A DNA stretch of 64,000 nucleotides, taken from NCBI RefSeq assembly GCF_014651775.1, contig NZ_BMXN01000008.1:62001-126000 (forward strand). The letters run 5' to 3'. Source of the stretch: Vreelandella hamiltonii (GTDB lineage Bacteria > Pseudomonadota > Gammaproteobacteria > Pseudomonadales > Halomonadaceae). Positions 45,141 through 53,679 of the stretch are shown one piece after another; the stretch's first letter is position 1, and each line of letters starts with the position of its first letter. The position numbers were made by a program, and so were the translations under genes. A model generated the notes under the pieces. The model had not been told where the DNA came from and did no database searches. It saw nothing but the letters and a program-made list of their open reading frames with translations.

Positions 45141-45236
45141 CTGGGTCAACGTGGGCCCGGCGATAAAAAAAGATGATCAACAGACAACGGCGTCTGCAAC
45201 AGCTCCTCAACGGGGCTGATTGCAGGCGCCGTTTTT
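45141..45236 (+). promoter_or_regulatory. ANTAR-type two-hairpin leader RNA with overlapping terminator
   Basis: Hairpin P1 is 45141-45147 paired with 45154-45160, with hexaloop AACGUG. Hairpin P2 is 45181-45185 paired with 45192-45196, with hexaloop AACGGC. Both loops have A at position 1 and G at position 4, the recognition signature of ANTAR antiterminators such as NasR/NasT. The loop and 3' arm of P2 (45186-45196) are also the 5' arm of a large terminator, so P2 and terminator exclude each other. ANTAR-protein binding, when nitrate or nitrite is present, would favour P2 and readthrough into nrtA. The regulator gene is not in the window. Confidence 0.75.
45186..45236 (+). terminator. Attenuator in the nrt leader
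   Basis: A 14-bp stem (45186-45199 with 45220-45233, one G-U pair) is stacked on an inner 7-bp stem (45200-45206 with 45212-45218). The 3' arm runs into TTTTT (45232-45236). It lies 25 nt before the nrtA ATG, so it would stop transcription before the operon. Confidence 0.8.
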
Positions 45237-45261
45237 GTCTCCAAAGGGCAGGAACCGTGTC

Positions 45262-46566
45262 ATGCGCAAAAAAATCTCTTCGTCCCACTCACCGGAACGT
45301 CGCCACTTTCTCAAAAGCTCCGCTGCCGTGGTGGGAGGCTCTGCCGTGCTCAGCAGCCTGCCCATGAGCTGGGCTTTTGCCAACGGCGCTTTAGAAACCA
45401 CGTCGGCCAAACTCGGCTTCATTGCGCTGACGGATGCAGCGCCGCTGTTCGTGGCCGATGAAAAAGGATTTTTTGCCAAGCACGGCATGACCGATGTGGA
45501 GGTCCTCAAGCAGTCTTCCTGGGGTACCACCCGAGACAACCTGGTGCTGGGTTCCCAGCGTAACGGGATCGATGGCGCACACATCCTGACGCCCATGCCT
45601 TACCTGATCGCCAGCGGTGCCATGACCCCCAACAACATTCCCGTGCCGATGAGCATTCTGGCGCGTCTCAATCTCAACGGGCAGTGCATCTCGGTGGGCG
45701 ATGAGTACGCCGACCTCAAGGTCGGACTGGATACCCGGGAGTTTGCCCAGGCCCTGGCGGAAAAGCGCAGTGGAGGCAGCGAAGTCAGCGCTGCCATGAC
45801 CTTCCCCGGCGGCACCCACGACATGTGGATTCGCTACTGGATGGCCGCCGGGGGCATCGACCCCAACCGCGACATCTCCACCATTACCATCCCGCCGGCC
45901 CAGATGGTGGCCAACATGCGGGTGGGCAGTATGGACACCTTCTGCGTGTGCGAACCCTGGAACCAGCAGTTGATCAACCAGGGCATCGGCTACACCGCCA
46001 ATACCACCGGCGAGCTGTGGAACGATCACCCGGAAAAAGCCTTCGCCATGCGCAGCGACTACGTAGAAGCCCACCCCAACGCTACCAAAGCGCTGCTGAT
46101 GGCCATCATGGAAGCGCAAATGTGGTGCGAAGACCCGGCCAACCACGAGGAGATGGCCCAGATCTGCTCACGCCGCCGCTGGATTCATGCGCCTTATGCC
46201 GACCTCATCGACCGTATTCAGGGCAACTTCGATTACGGCACCGGGCGCGTCGTGGAAAACCATCCGCACATGATGCGCTACTGGGACAAGCACGCCTCCT
46301 ACCCCTTCAAGAGCCACGACCTGTGGTTCCTGACCGAGAACAAGCGCTGGGGCTACTTGCCGCAGGACTTCGACAGCGCGGCCTTGATCGAGCAGGTCAA
46401 CCGCGAAGACCTGTGGCGAGAAGCCGCTCACGCCCTCGGCGTGGCCTCGGCAGACATTCCGGACTCCACCTCTCGCGGCGTCGAAACGCTGTTCGACGGC
46501 AAGGTCTTCGACCCGGAAAACCCGCAAGCCTACCTCGATAGCCTGGAGATCAAGGCGCTGGCCTGA
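45262..46566 (+). CDS. nrtA: Nitrate ABC transporter substrate-binding protein NrtA
   Basis: 434-residue exported solute-binding protein of the NrtA/CmpA family. A twin-arginine-like signal (ERRHFLKSSAAVVGGSAVL) suggests Tat export. The fold starts with KLGFIALTDAAPLFVADEKGFFAKHG. Conserved parts are GAHILTPMPYLI, MTFPGGTHDMWIRYWMAAGGIDP, FCVCEPWNQQLI and the C-terminal KSHDLWFLTENKRWGYLP block typical of nitrate/bicarbonate binders. The ATG at 45262 has AGGAA upstream. It would capture nitrate (or nitrite) in the periplasm for the NrtB/NrtD membrane complex. Confidence 0.92.
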   Translation: MRKKISSSHSPERRHFLKSSAAVVGGSAVLSSLPMSWAFANGALETTSAKLGFIALTDAAPLFVADEKGFFAKHGMTDVEVLKQSSWGTTRDNLVLGSQRNGIDGAHILTPMPYLIASGAMTPNNIPVPMSILARLNLNGQCISVGDEYADLKVGLDTREFAQALAEKRSGGSEVSAAMTFPGGTHDMWIRYWMAAGGIDPNRDISTITIPPAQMVANMRVGSMDTFCVCEPWNQQLINQGIGYTANTTGELWNDHPEKAFAMRSDYVEAHPNATKALLMAIMEAQMWCEDPANHEEMAQICSRRRWIHAPYADLIDRIQGNFDYGTGRVVENHPHMMRYWDKHASYPFKSHDLWFLTENKRWGYLPQDFDSAALIEQVNREDLWREAAHALGVASADIPDSTSRGVETLFDGKVFDPENPQAYLDSLEIKALA

Positions 46567-46589
46567 GCCAGGCAGCCTGGGAGAACCTC

Positions 46590-47441
46590 ATGACGACTTC
46601 ATCAAGAGCGAATACGCTATCTACCCCCATGCCAGGCGTGCACCCTGTGCTGCTACGCCTGCGCGATACCCTGGTCAAGAACGTGCTGCCGCCGGTGGTC
46701 GTGCTGGCCATTCTGATCGGCCTGTGGGAAGCGCTGTGCTCCCATCCTGGCGCGGCGCTGCCGCCGCCCTCGCAGGTGCTCAACGATACCTGGGAGCTGA
46801 TCATTCATCCCTTCTACGACTACGGCGGCAACGACAAGGGCATGGGCTGGCAGATTCTGGCCAGCCTGGAACGCGTGGCCTATGGCTACCTGCTGGCGGT
46901 GGTGGTAGGTATCAGCCTGGGCGTGCTGGTGGGCCAATCGACCTGGGCCCTGCGTGGCCTCGACCCCGTGTTTCAGGTGCTGCGCACCGTGCCTCCGCTG
47001 GCCTGGCTGCCGATTTCACTGGCCGGGTTTCAGGACAGCACTCCTTCGGCCATTTTCGTGATTTTCATCACCGCCATCTGGCCCATCATCATCAACACCT
47101 CGGTGGGGGTGCGTAATATCCCCGAGGATTACCGCAACGTGGCCCGCGTGATTCGCCTCAACGGCATGGAGTATTTCACCCGTATCATGCTGCCCGCCGC
47201 CGCACCCTATATCTTCTCGGGCCTGCGCATTGGAGTAGGGCTTTCCTGGCTGGCCATCGTGGCCGCCGAGATGCTGATTGGCGGCGTGGGCATCGGCTTT
47301 TTCATCTGGGACGCCTGGAATGCCTCCATGCTCAGCGACATCGTGCTGGCACTCATCTATGTGGGCATCGTGGGCTTCATTCTTGACCGCATCGTGGCCT
47401 TCATCGGCCAGTGCGTGACCCGTGGCACCACCCAAAGCTAA
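46590..47441 (+). CDS. nrtB: Nitrate ABC transporter permease NrtB
   Basis: 283-residue inner-membrane permease with about six transmembrane helices. The first is near VLPPVVVLAILIGLWEAL. The ABC permease EAA-loop region reads NVARVIRLNGMEYFTRIMLPAAAPYIFSGLRIG, and a late AAEMLIGGVGIGFFIWDAWN segment is typical of NrtB/SsuC-type proteins. It lies 23 nt after nrtA and 16 nt before the ATPase gene. Confidence 0.92.
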   Translation: MTTSSRANTLSTPMPGVHPVLLRLRDTLVKNVLPPVVVLAILIGLWEALCSHPGAALPPPSQVLNDTWELIIHPFYDYGGNDKGMGWQILASLERVAYGYLLAVVVGISLGVLVGQSTWALRGLDPVFQVLRTVPPLAWLPISLAGFQDSTPSAIFVIFITAIWPIIINTSVGVRNIPEDYRNVARVIRLNGMEYFTRIMLPAAAPYIFSGLRIGVGLSWLAIVAAEMLIGGVGIGFFIWDAWNASMLSDIVLALIYVGIVGFILDRIVAFIGQCVTRGTTQS

Positions 47442-47457
47442 CCCAGGAGATTGGATC

Positions 47458-48309
47458 ATGGCTTCACACTATTTAAGCATCGAGCAGGTGGACATGACCT
47501 TTGCCACCAAAGGTGCCACTACCAACGTGCTCAAGGAGATCGACCTGGGCGTCGCCAAGGGTGAGTACATCTCGATCATTGGCCATTCGGGCTGCGGCAA
47601 GTCGACCCTGCTCAACATCATCGCCGGGCTCACCTCCTCGACCTCTGGCGCGGTCATCCTGGATGGCAAGGAGGTCAATGCGCCAGGCCCCGACCGCAGC
47701 GTGGTCTTCCAAAACCACTCGTTACTGCCTTGGCTCACGGTGTACGAGAACGTGGCGCTGGCGGTGAACAAGACCTTTGCCCGCCGCAAGACCAAGGCCG
47801 AACGCCACGCCTGGATTCTCAAGAACCTGGACATGGTCGGTATGTCCCATGCCCTCGACAAACGCCCGTCGGAGATTTCCGGCGGCATGAAGCAGCGGGT
47901 AGGGATCGCCCGCGCTCTGGCCATGGAGCCCAAGGTACTGCTGCTGGATGAGCCGTTTGGCGCCCTGGATGCGCTGACACGCGCCCACCTGCAAGAAGAG
48001 GTGATGCGCATTCAGGACGAGCTGGGGAATACCGTCATCATGATCACCCACGATGTGGATGAGGCCGTGCTGCTGTCTGATCGTATCGTGATGCTGACCA
48101 ACGGCCCCTCGGCGCGCATTGGCGAAATTCTCGACATCGACCTGCCGCGCCCCCGCAACCGTATCACGCTGGCCGACGACCCCCGCTACAACCGCTACCG
48201 CCAGGAAGTGCTGCGCTTCCTGTACGAAAAGCAGCGCAAGGTAGAGCACCTGGCCGAACGACGCGAGAAAGCCCCCAGTACTGCCACGGCTAAAAAAGCC
48301 CGCGCCTAG
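47458..48309 (+). CDS. nrtD: Nitrate ABC transporter ATPase NrtD
   Basis: 283-residue ABC ATPase: Walker A GHSGCGKST, Q-loop FQNHSLLPWLTVYENVALAV, signature EISGGMKQRVGIARAL, Walker B VLLLDEPFGALDAL and H-loop MITHDVDEAVLLSDRI. It lacks the extra NrtA-like domain of cyanobacterial NrtC, so it is an NrtD-type subunit. The ATG at 47458 follows AGGAGA; an upstream in-frame start at 47422 is less likely. The stop shares CTAG with the convergent binding-protein gene (48306-48309). No nitrate reductase follows in the window. Confidence 0.93.
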   Translation: MASHYLSIEQVDMTFATKGATTNVLKEIDLGVAKGEYISIIGHSGCGKSTLLNIIAGLTSSTSGAVILDGKEVNAPGPDRSVVFQNHSLLPWLTVYENVALAVNKTFARRKTKAERHAWILKNLDMVGMSHALDKRPSEISGGMKQRVGIARALAMEPKVLLLDEPFGALDALTRAHLQEEVMRIQDELGNTVIMITHDVDEAVLLSDRIVMLTNGPSARIGEILDIDLPRPRNRITLADDPRYNRYRQEVLRFLYEKQRKVEHLAERREKAPSTATAKKARA

Positions 48310-49229
48310 TCCTGTAAAACAGCCTGAGGGGTGATCTGAGGGGAGGCCTGGGGATTGGCAAAGTGGTTTTTCAGCGTTTCGCTCAGCGGCACGTTCAGAG
48401 TAAGTTCCTTGCCGGGCAACGGCTGCAGGAACCACCGCTCGTAAAGCGCCAGCATCTCATCGCTTTGATAGATCTGGCGCAGCGCCTGGTTCACCTGCTC
48501 GACAAAAGCGTCATCGCCTCGGCGCATCAGCAGCCCCAGCGGCTCCTCCGCCGTTATCGCCTCTTCCGACAGGCGATAGGCCGCGGGGTTGCCGGTTTCT
48601 GCCATCATCGTGCTCAGCAGAATGTCATCCATGGCAAACGCCGCCACCCGCTCATGGGTGACCAGGTCAAAAGCCTCCTGAAGCGTTTCCACCGGCACCA
48701 CCGACAGGTTCAAACGCTGCTCGCGGTTGGCCAGATTGATCTGCCCCACGTTCACCGTTCCGCGCGCCACACTGACGCTGCGCCCCGCCAGATCCTGCAA
48801 CGTGGCAAACCCATGTTTGGCCAGCGCAACATAGCGCACGGAGACGAAAAAGTGGCTCAGCGAAAAATCCGCACTACGGCGGCGCTCTGCCGTATTCGTA
48901 CTGGCATTGCATTCGATATCGATCACACCGCTGTTCAATAATTGAACTCGGTTACCCGGGGTACGGAAGACGTATTCGATCTCCAGGTGGGGAAGTGCCA
49001 GTTGCTGCTGTAAATGCTCGGCCACCCGCTGACACAGCTCGATGGAATACCCCACCACGCGGCCCTGATCATCCGCATAGGAAAAAGGCGCCGTATCGCC
49101 ATAGCCAACTCGCAGCGTGCCGGTTTCCCTGAGGCGTTCCAAGGTGTCGATCTCGGCAGCGAACGCCAACGCACTGGCGCCCAAGGAGGCCATCAACCCC
49201 ACCCACCAGCGCCTGTATCTTCGTGACAT
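48306..49229 (-). CDS. GltI-like amino-acid periplasmic binding protein (1)
   Basis: 307-residue exported family-3 binding protein. A signal peptide (ending ALAFA-AE) precedes LRETGTLRVGYGDTAPFSYADDQGRVVGYSIELC. The IDIECNASTNTAERRRSADFS segment is the pattern of glutamate/aspartate binders (GltI: DFECG-TTNN-ER). It is paralogous to the next gene, 10 nt upstream. No permease or ATPase is adjacent. It is last in an operon led by a membrane diguanylate cyclase, so a sensory role is possible. Confidence 0.87.
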   Translation of the reverse strand: MSRRYRRWWVGLMASLGASALAFAAEIDTLERLRETGTLRVGYGDTAPFSYADDQGRVVGYSIELCQRVAEHLQQQLALPHLEIEYVFRTPGNRVQLLNSGVIDIECNASTNTAERRRSADFSLSHFFVSVRYVALAKHGFATLQDLAGRSVSVARGTVNVGQINLANREQRLNLSVVPVETLQEAFDLVTHERVAAFAMDDILLSTMMAETGNPAAYRLSEEAITAEEPLGLLMRRGDDAFVEQVNQALRQIYQSDEMLALYERWFLQPLPGKELTLNVPLSETLKNHFANPQASPQITPQAVLQD

Positions 49230-49239
49230 GACTCACTCC

Positions 49240-50139
49240 TTACTCAGCGAATGCTTCCGGGTGTGCCAGAACGGCCTCCAGCTGAGGGCTCATGGGTAGC
49301 CCCACCACCTGCTGGTCGGGCGGAATGGGAGACAAGAACCACTTCTCATAAAGCGCCAGCATGTCGCCACTCTGATAGAGCGCGCGTAACGCTTCATTGA
49401 CCCAGGCTAAAAATTCGGGGTCGTCACGGCGCAACATCAGGCCATACGGTTCGGGGTCACTCAGCGCTTCCGACGAGATATGAAAGCGCTCGGGAGAGGC
49501 ATCGGACGCCACCAGGCCCGCCAGCAAGATATCGTCCATCACGAACGCAGACGCCTGCTCGGCAGCTACCATGGTGAACGCTTCGTCGTGGGAGCGACTC
49601 AGCATGACCGAGATATTGAGGCCTTGCTCCCGGTTCATGGCATTGAGCTGCTCGATATTGAGCGTCCCTGTGGTCGATACGACGCTGCGCCCTGTCAGGT
49701 CTTCGATGCGATCCAGCGCATTCTTCGCCAGCGACACATAGCGGGTAGTACTGAAGTAATGGGGGTAGGAAAATGCTGCCTGCCGACGCCGCTCTGCGGT
49801 ATTGGTCGTCACACCACACTCAAGGTCGATATCGCCCTTGCTCAGCAGGATGAAGCGGTTGGCGGGCGTCACCGGCACGAAGGTGACTGCCAGCGCAGGC
49901 CCACCCAGCCGAGCGCTGATGCTGTCGACCACTGCTTGGCAAATATCGATGGAGTAGCCGATGGGCCGCCCTTCCACCACGTAGGAGAACGGCTCCTCGT
50001 GTTCTCGGTGCCCAATCAGAATGGTGTGATCCTGCTGAATACGCGCAAGCGTCGGGCCTGTCTGGGCACTGGCCGTGCCCATGGCCAGCAGCAGCAAGCC
50101 CATCAACGCGATATACCGCCCGATCACGCTACACGTCAT
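49240..50139 (-). CDS. GltI-like amino-acid periplasmic binding protein (2)
   Basis: 299-residue exported family-3 binding protein with signal peptide (GLLLLAMGTASAQ), IQQDHTILIGHREHEEPFSYVVEGRPIGYSIDICQ and the GltI-type DIDLECGVTTNTAERRRQAAFS segment. It aligns along its whole length with the neighbouring binding protein. The start overlaps the diguanylate cyclase stop by 11 nt, so they are translationally coupled. The ligand is likely an acidic amino acid by family, but that is unproven. Confidence 0.87.
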   Translation of the reverse strand: MTCSVIGRYIALMGLLLLAMGTASAQTGPTLARIQQDHTILIGHREHEEPFSYVVEGRPIGYSIDICQAVVDSISARLGGPALAVTFVPVTPANRFILLSKGDIDLECGVTTNTAERRRQAAFSYPHYFSTTRYVSLAKNALDRIEDLTGRSVVSTTGTLNIEQLNAMNREQGLNISVMLSRSHDEAFTMVAAEQASAFVMDDILLAGLVASDASPERFHISSEALSDPEPYGLMLRRDDPEFLAWVNEALRALYQSGDMLALYEKWFLSPIPPDQQVVGLPMSPQLEAVLAHPEAFAE

Positions 50140-51571
50140 GGCTGGCTCCCATGGTCATGCCGCTACTGAACACCTGATAACGCCCTCGCCCCATGGCCTT
50201 GGCGGCGTAAAGCGCCACATCGGCACTGCGCAACAGCGTATGGCTGCTTTCGCCATCCCGTGGGGCCAGGGCAATCCCGATGCTGACACCGATCTGGACG
50301 CGCTCTCCCTGCAGGTCAAAGGGTTCGCGCAGCGCAGCGACCAGCCGCCCTGCCCGCACACTGGCTTCGTCCAGCGCATGGTGGTGAACAGGCTGGAGAA
50401 TCGCGAACTCATCGCCTCCCAGGCGCGCCACCAGCTCACGCTCGGCCAACAGCCGCTGTACCCGTCGGCTGGCCTGGACCAGCAGTTCATCCCCGGCGGC
50501 ATGCCCTAACGTATCGTTGACGGCCTTGAAGCGATCCAGGTCAAAAATCATCACATTGAAGCGCTCGCCTCCCGACAGCTGCGCGACGGCGACCTTCAAG
50601 GCCTCGTTGAACTGAACACGGTTAGGCAGCTTGGTCAGCGCATCGTGGTGCGCCAGGTGCTGGAACTTGAGCGCCTCCTCCTTGACCTCCAGCAGCAGCT
50701 CGCGCTCGACGACTTTTTTGCGTAACGCTTCAATGGCCTGGGCCATACAGCCAATCTCATCCTGGCGCTGTGTGTAGGGCGTTGTCTGCTCGGTTCGATT
50801 ATGAGAAATATGCGTCAACGCCTTGATCAGACGCGGCACGGGCTTGAACAGCTGATGCATCAGCAGGCTCAACAGCAAGGCCGTGGCCAACAGCACGATG
50901 CCCAGTGAGGCGACGACTTTCAGCAGAAGCTCGCGGTGCACCTGGTACAGCGTCGCCTTGGTGCCAATGGTGGCAACCGACACCCCCCATAACTCCCCCT
51001 GAGGAGACACGATGGGCAATGCGCTGATGAAGTGCTCCTGTTCGCCAAGCCGGGCAAAGCCCACGTACAGCTCACTGCCAGAAGCAGCCAGCGACAGCTC
51101 TGGGACGTGGGGGAGTTCGAGCGTGGTCTCTTCACCGTGGTGGGCATCGGCGACCATGGCGAAGCCGCCATCTGGCAAACGTGAAAACAGCCAGACGTTG
51201 TGGCGCGTTTGCGCACTCGCCAGCGCCAACACATCCACGGGGCTGAACCCCGTGCTGAGCACCGAGTCTTCATCACCAATGGGCTGTTCGGACACCAGGT
51301 GCGTCACTTGGCCTGAGAGGTCCGTGCGTACCGCGACATTCGTGTAGATACGCCGAATCGTGGCGCTCACGATCTGGGCATTCACCAGCGCTTCCCGGGC
51401 CCACTGTTCGCGTGCACTGCGCTCCACGATGGCAAAGCCCAGCAAGGCCCCCATGGAGTAGGCAAAGACTACCCCCAGCACCATGAATACCGCCACTTTA
51501 CCGACCAGCGTCCGGTACCAGGGCAACCGGACGGCTGGCGACGGTGGCTCTTCCGAGCTTGATGGTTTCAT
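50129..51571 (-). CDS. Membrane diguanylate cyclase (Cache-HAMP-GGDEF)
   Basis: 480-residue sensor enzyme. TM1 at about 22-45 (VGKVAVFMVLGVVFAYSMGAL), a periplasmic domain of about 160 residues, TM2 (VASLGIVLLATALLLSLLM), HAMP, a short coiled coil (ELLLEVKEEALKFQHLAHHD) and a GGDEF domain with intact GGDEF. The I-site position reads AERE rather than RxxD, so product inhibition may be lost. The ATG at 51571 has GGGGAG 9 nt upstream; a frame back to 51607 is possible. It is the first gene of an operon with two periplasmic binding proteins. Confidence 0.9.
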   Translation of the reverse strand: MKPSSSEEPPSPAVRLPWYRTLVGKVAVFMVLGVVFAYSMGALLGFAIVERSAREQWAREALVNAQIVSATIRRIYTNVAVRTDLSGQVTHLVSEQPIGDEDSVLSTGFSPVDVLALASAQTRHNVWLFSRLPDGGFAMVADAHHGEETTLELPHVPELSLAASGSELYVGFARLGEQEHFISALPIVSPQGELWGVSVATIGTKATLYQVHRELLLKVVASLGIVLLATALLLSLLMHQLFKPVPRLIKALTHISHNRTEQTTPYTQRQDEIGCMAQAIEALRKKVVERELLLEVKEEALKFQHLAHHDALTKLPNRVQFNEALKVAVAQLSGGERFNVMIFDLDRFKAVNDTLGHAAGDELLVQASRRVQRLLAERELVARLGGDEFAILQPVHHHALDEASVRAGRLVAALREPFDLQGERVQIGVSIGIALAPRDGESSHTLLRSADVALYAAKAMGRGRYQVFSSGMTMGASHDV

Positions 51572-51885
51572 ATTGGCCGACTCCCCCTCAGCCACGTCTT
51601 GCCACATCGCCCATTGCTGATCATCGATCCTGTCAATGGCACGTTAGCGCCACGCCATGCAGAGCGCTCGTTACCTTGTGGTGCGCGTGCGCGCTCGTTA
51701 TTCCTGTCTTCTTTTCGCAAACTACCATTAAAGACGCGCACGAGTAGCTAAAAATTTAAACGTTTCTTGTTACCTGACCACGCCTGATTGGCATGCAGCT
51801 TGCTGCATCTTCACATATGCGCCCACCACGCTACGCTGGGTGATAGCTTCCCATCGACGGCCAAACAATAAGTGAGCACCTGTTT
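51572..51885. promoter_or_regulatory. Divergent control region with candidate sigma-54 promoter for the CodA-like gene
   Basis: 314 bp between the diguanylate cyclase (-) and the codA-like gene (+). TGGCAT-N5-TTGCT at 51789-51804 has GG (51790-51791) and GC (51802-51803) 10 nt apart, fitting a sigma-54 promoter 82 nt from the ATG. A direct repeat GCGCTCGTTA (about 51664 and 51691) lies about 100-130 nt further upstream, where an enhancer-binding protein could sit. No minus-strand promoter was identified. Confidence 0.55.
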
Positions 51886-53139
51886 ATGAACATGCAGATC
51901 ATCAATGCCCGCCTTCGCCAACGCCCTGGGCTTTATCGGCTGGACATCGAGAACGGCGTCTTCACCGCAATCACCGCTCAGGATGCGCCGCAAACGGCAG
52001 GCGAAGGCCAGAGGGATGCGGGCGGCAAACTGCTGTGTGCGCCGTTTATCGAGCCGCATATCCACCTGGATGCGGCCCTGACCGCTGGCGAGCCTCACTG
52101 GAACCAGAGCGGCACGCTGTTCGAGGGCATCGAACGCTGGGGGGAGCGTAAACCGTTGCTCGACGAGGCGGACATTCGGGAGCGCGTGCTAAAGACCCTC
52201 AACCTGTTGATCGGCAACGGCGTGCAGTTCGTGCGCACCCATGCCGACACCAGCGACCCCAGCCTGGTAGGCCTGAAAACCCTTTGCACACTGCGAGACG
52301 AGCTGAAGGACAAAATCGACATTCAGGTGGTGGCCTTTCCACAGGATGGCCTGCTCTCTTACCCTGGCGGCGACAAGCTCATGGAAGAGGCGCTGGAGTT
52401 TGGCGCCGATGTGGTAGGCGGCATTCCTCACTTCGAGTACACACGAGAGTTGGGCGTGACGTCCATGAAGCGCGTCATCGAACTGGCCATCAAGTACGAC
52501 CGCCTGGTGGATGTACACTGCGACGAAATCGATGATCCCAACTCGCGGTTTCTCGAAGTGCTCGCCTGTGAGGCACTGTTTCATGAGCTGGGCAGCCGCG
52601 TGACCGCCAGCCACACCACCGCCATGCACTCCTACGACAACGCCTACTGTTCGAAGCTGTTTCTGCTGCTCAAGCGTTCGGGCATCAACTTCATTTCCTG
52701 CCCCACCGAGAGCATCCACCTGCAAGGGCGCTTCGACACCTATCCCAAACGGCGCGGCGTGACACGCGTCAAGGAACTCAACGAAGCCGGTATCAACGTC
52801 TGTTTTGCCGAAGACTCCATCTTCGACCCCTGGTACTCGCTGGGCAACGGCAAACTGCTGCGAACGCTGGATTTTGGCCTGCATATCTGCCAGATGATGG
52901 GCTATCAGGACTTCAGCCAGGCGCTGTCGCTGATCACCGACAACAGCGCCCGCACGCTCAACATCGAGGCACGTTATGGTATCGAGGTGGGCAAACCCGC
53001 CAGCTTCAACCTGCTGGATGGAGAAGACGACTACAGCGTGCTACGCAACCAGGGTGACGTACTGCTCTCCGTCCGCCACGGTGACATCATCATGCAGCGG
53101 GAGCCCGCACGCATCGTGACGCCACCGTGGCTTGGTTAG
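51886..53139 (+). CDS. codA: CodA-family deaminase (cytosine deaminase-like)
   Basis: 417-residue amidohydrolase very similar in layout to E. coli CodA, which deaminates cytosine to uracil. Metal ligands are H58/H60 in EPHIHLD, H211 in DVHCDEIDD with catalytic E214, H243 in TASHTTAMHSY, and D310 in CFAEDSIFDPW. Two positions near the substrate differ from E. coli CodA as I recall it: FGHDDVFDPW is here FAEDSIFDPW, and the segment before IHLQGRFDTYPKRRG is SCPTES. The substrate could therefore be another base or a creatinine-like ring. No CodB permease is adjacent. Confidence 0.85.
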   Translation: MNMQIINARLRQRPGLYRLDIENGVFTAITAQDAPQTAGEGQRDAGGKLLCAPFIEPHIHLDAALTAGEPHWNQSGTLFEGIERWGERKPLLDEADIRERVLKTLNLLIGNGVQFVRTHADTSDPSLVGLKTLCTLRDELKDKIDIQVVAFPQDGLLSYPGGDKLMEEALEFGADVVGGIPHFEYTRELGVTSMKRVIELAIKYDRLVDVHCDEIDDPNSRFLEVLACEALFHELGSRVTASHTTAMHSYDNAYCSKLFLLLKRSGINFISCPTESIHLQGRFDTYPKRRGVTRVKELNEAGINVCFAEDSIFDPWYSLGNGKLLRTLDFGLHICQMMGYQDFSQALSLITDNSARTLNIEARYGIEVGKPASFNLLDGEDDYSVLRNQGDVLLSVRHGDIIMQREPARIVTPPWLG

Positions 53140-53183
53140 GGCTTGCGGCAAAAACCATCCACTAAGTGGGAGTGTAAAAACGT

Positions 53184-53633
53184 TTACTTTATGTCGAGCA
53201 AATAGCCATAAAACGCCGTATTGCGCTGCCAGCCCAGTGACTCGTAAAGCGCTTGGGCGCGCTGATTCTCTACCTGTGTCATGAGGATCAAGCGTGCGAC
53301 TCCATGCTCCTGGGCCAGCCTGGCGGCGGCTTCCATCAACGCTCTGCCGGTGCCTTGCGTGCGCGACGCTGGCTGCACGAAGAGGTCATTGAGCGTCCAC
53401 CGAGCATTCAGCCCCACGGTGGAAACACCCGGATAGAGCTGCACGAACCCTGTCAGTGAGCCATCGCTCGCCTCACTGACGAGAATGTAGGAGTCGCCCA
53501 GCCCCATCCGCAATTCGAGAAACCTCCGTGCAGCCGGCAAGTCGCTGGGCTGTTGGTAAAATTGGCGATAGCCATCGAGCAGCTCACTCAAGGGAGCCAG
53601 GTCATCAAACACCGCTGGACGAATCTGGGTCAT
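53184..53633 (-). CDS. GNAT-family N-acetyltransferase
   Basis: 149-residue acetyl-CoA-dependent acetyltransferase. GNAT motif A reads LNDLFVQPASRTQGTGRALMEAAARLA (R-x-x-G-x-G/A acetyl-CoA loop), and motif B includes LYESLGWQRNTAFYGYLLD. The substrate is not identified. It is divergent from a MocR-type regulator, with an inverted repeat in the 92-bp gap, so it may be a target of that regulator. Confidence 0.87.
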   Translation of the reverse strand: MTQIRPAVFDDLAPLSELLDGYRQFYQQPSDLPAARRFLELRMGLGDSYILVSEASDGSLTGFVQLYPGVSTVGLNARWTLNDLFVQPASRTQGTGRALMEAAARLAQEHGVARLILMTQVENQRAQALYESLGWQRNTAFYGYLLDIK

Positions 53634-53679
53634 GTCATTGCCTCGATAGTCATGGAGTAATGCCCCAGTCTGCCGCTAT

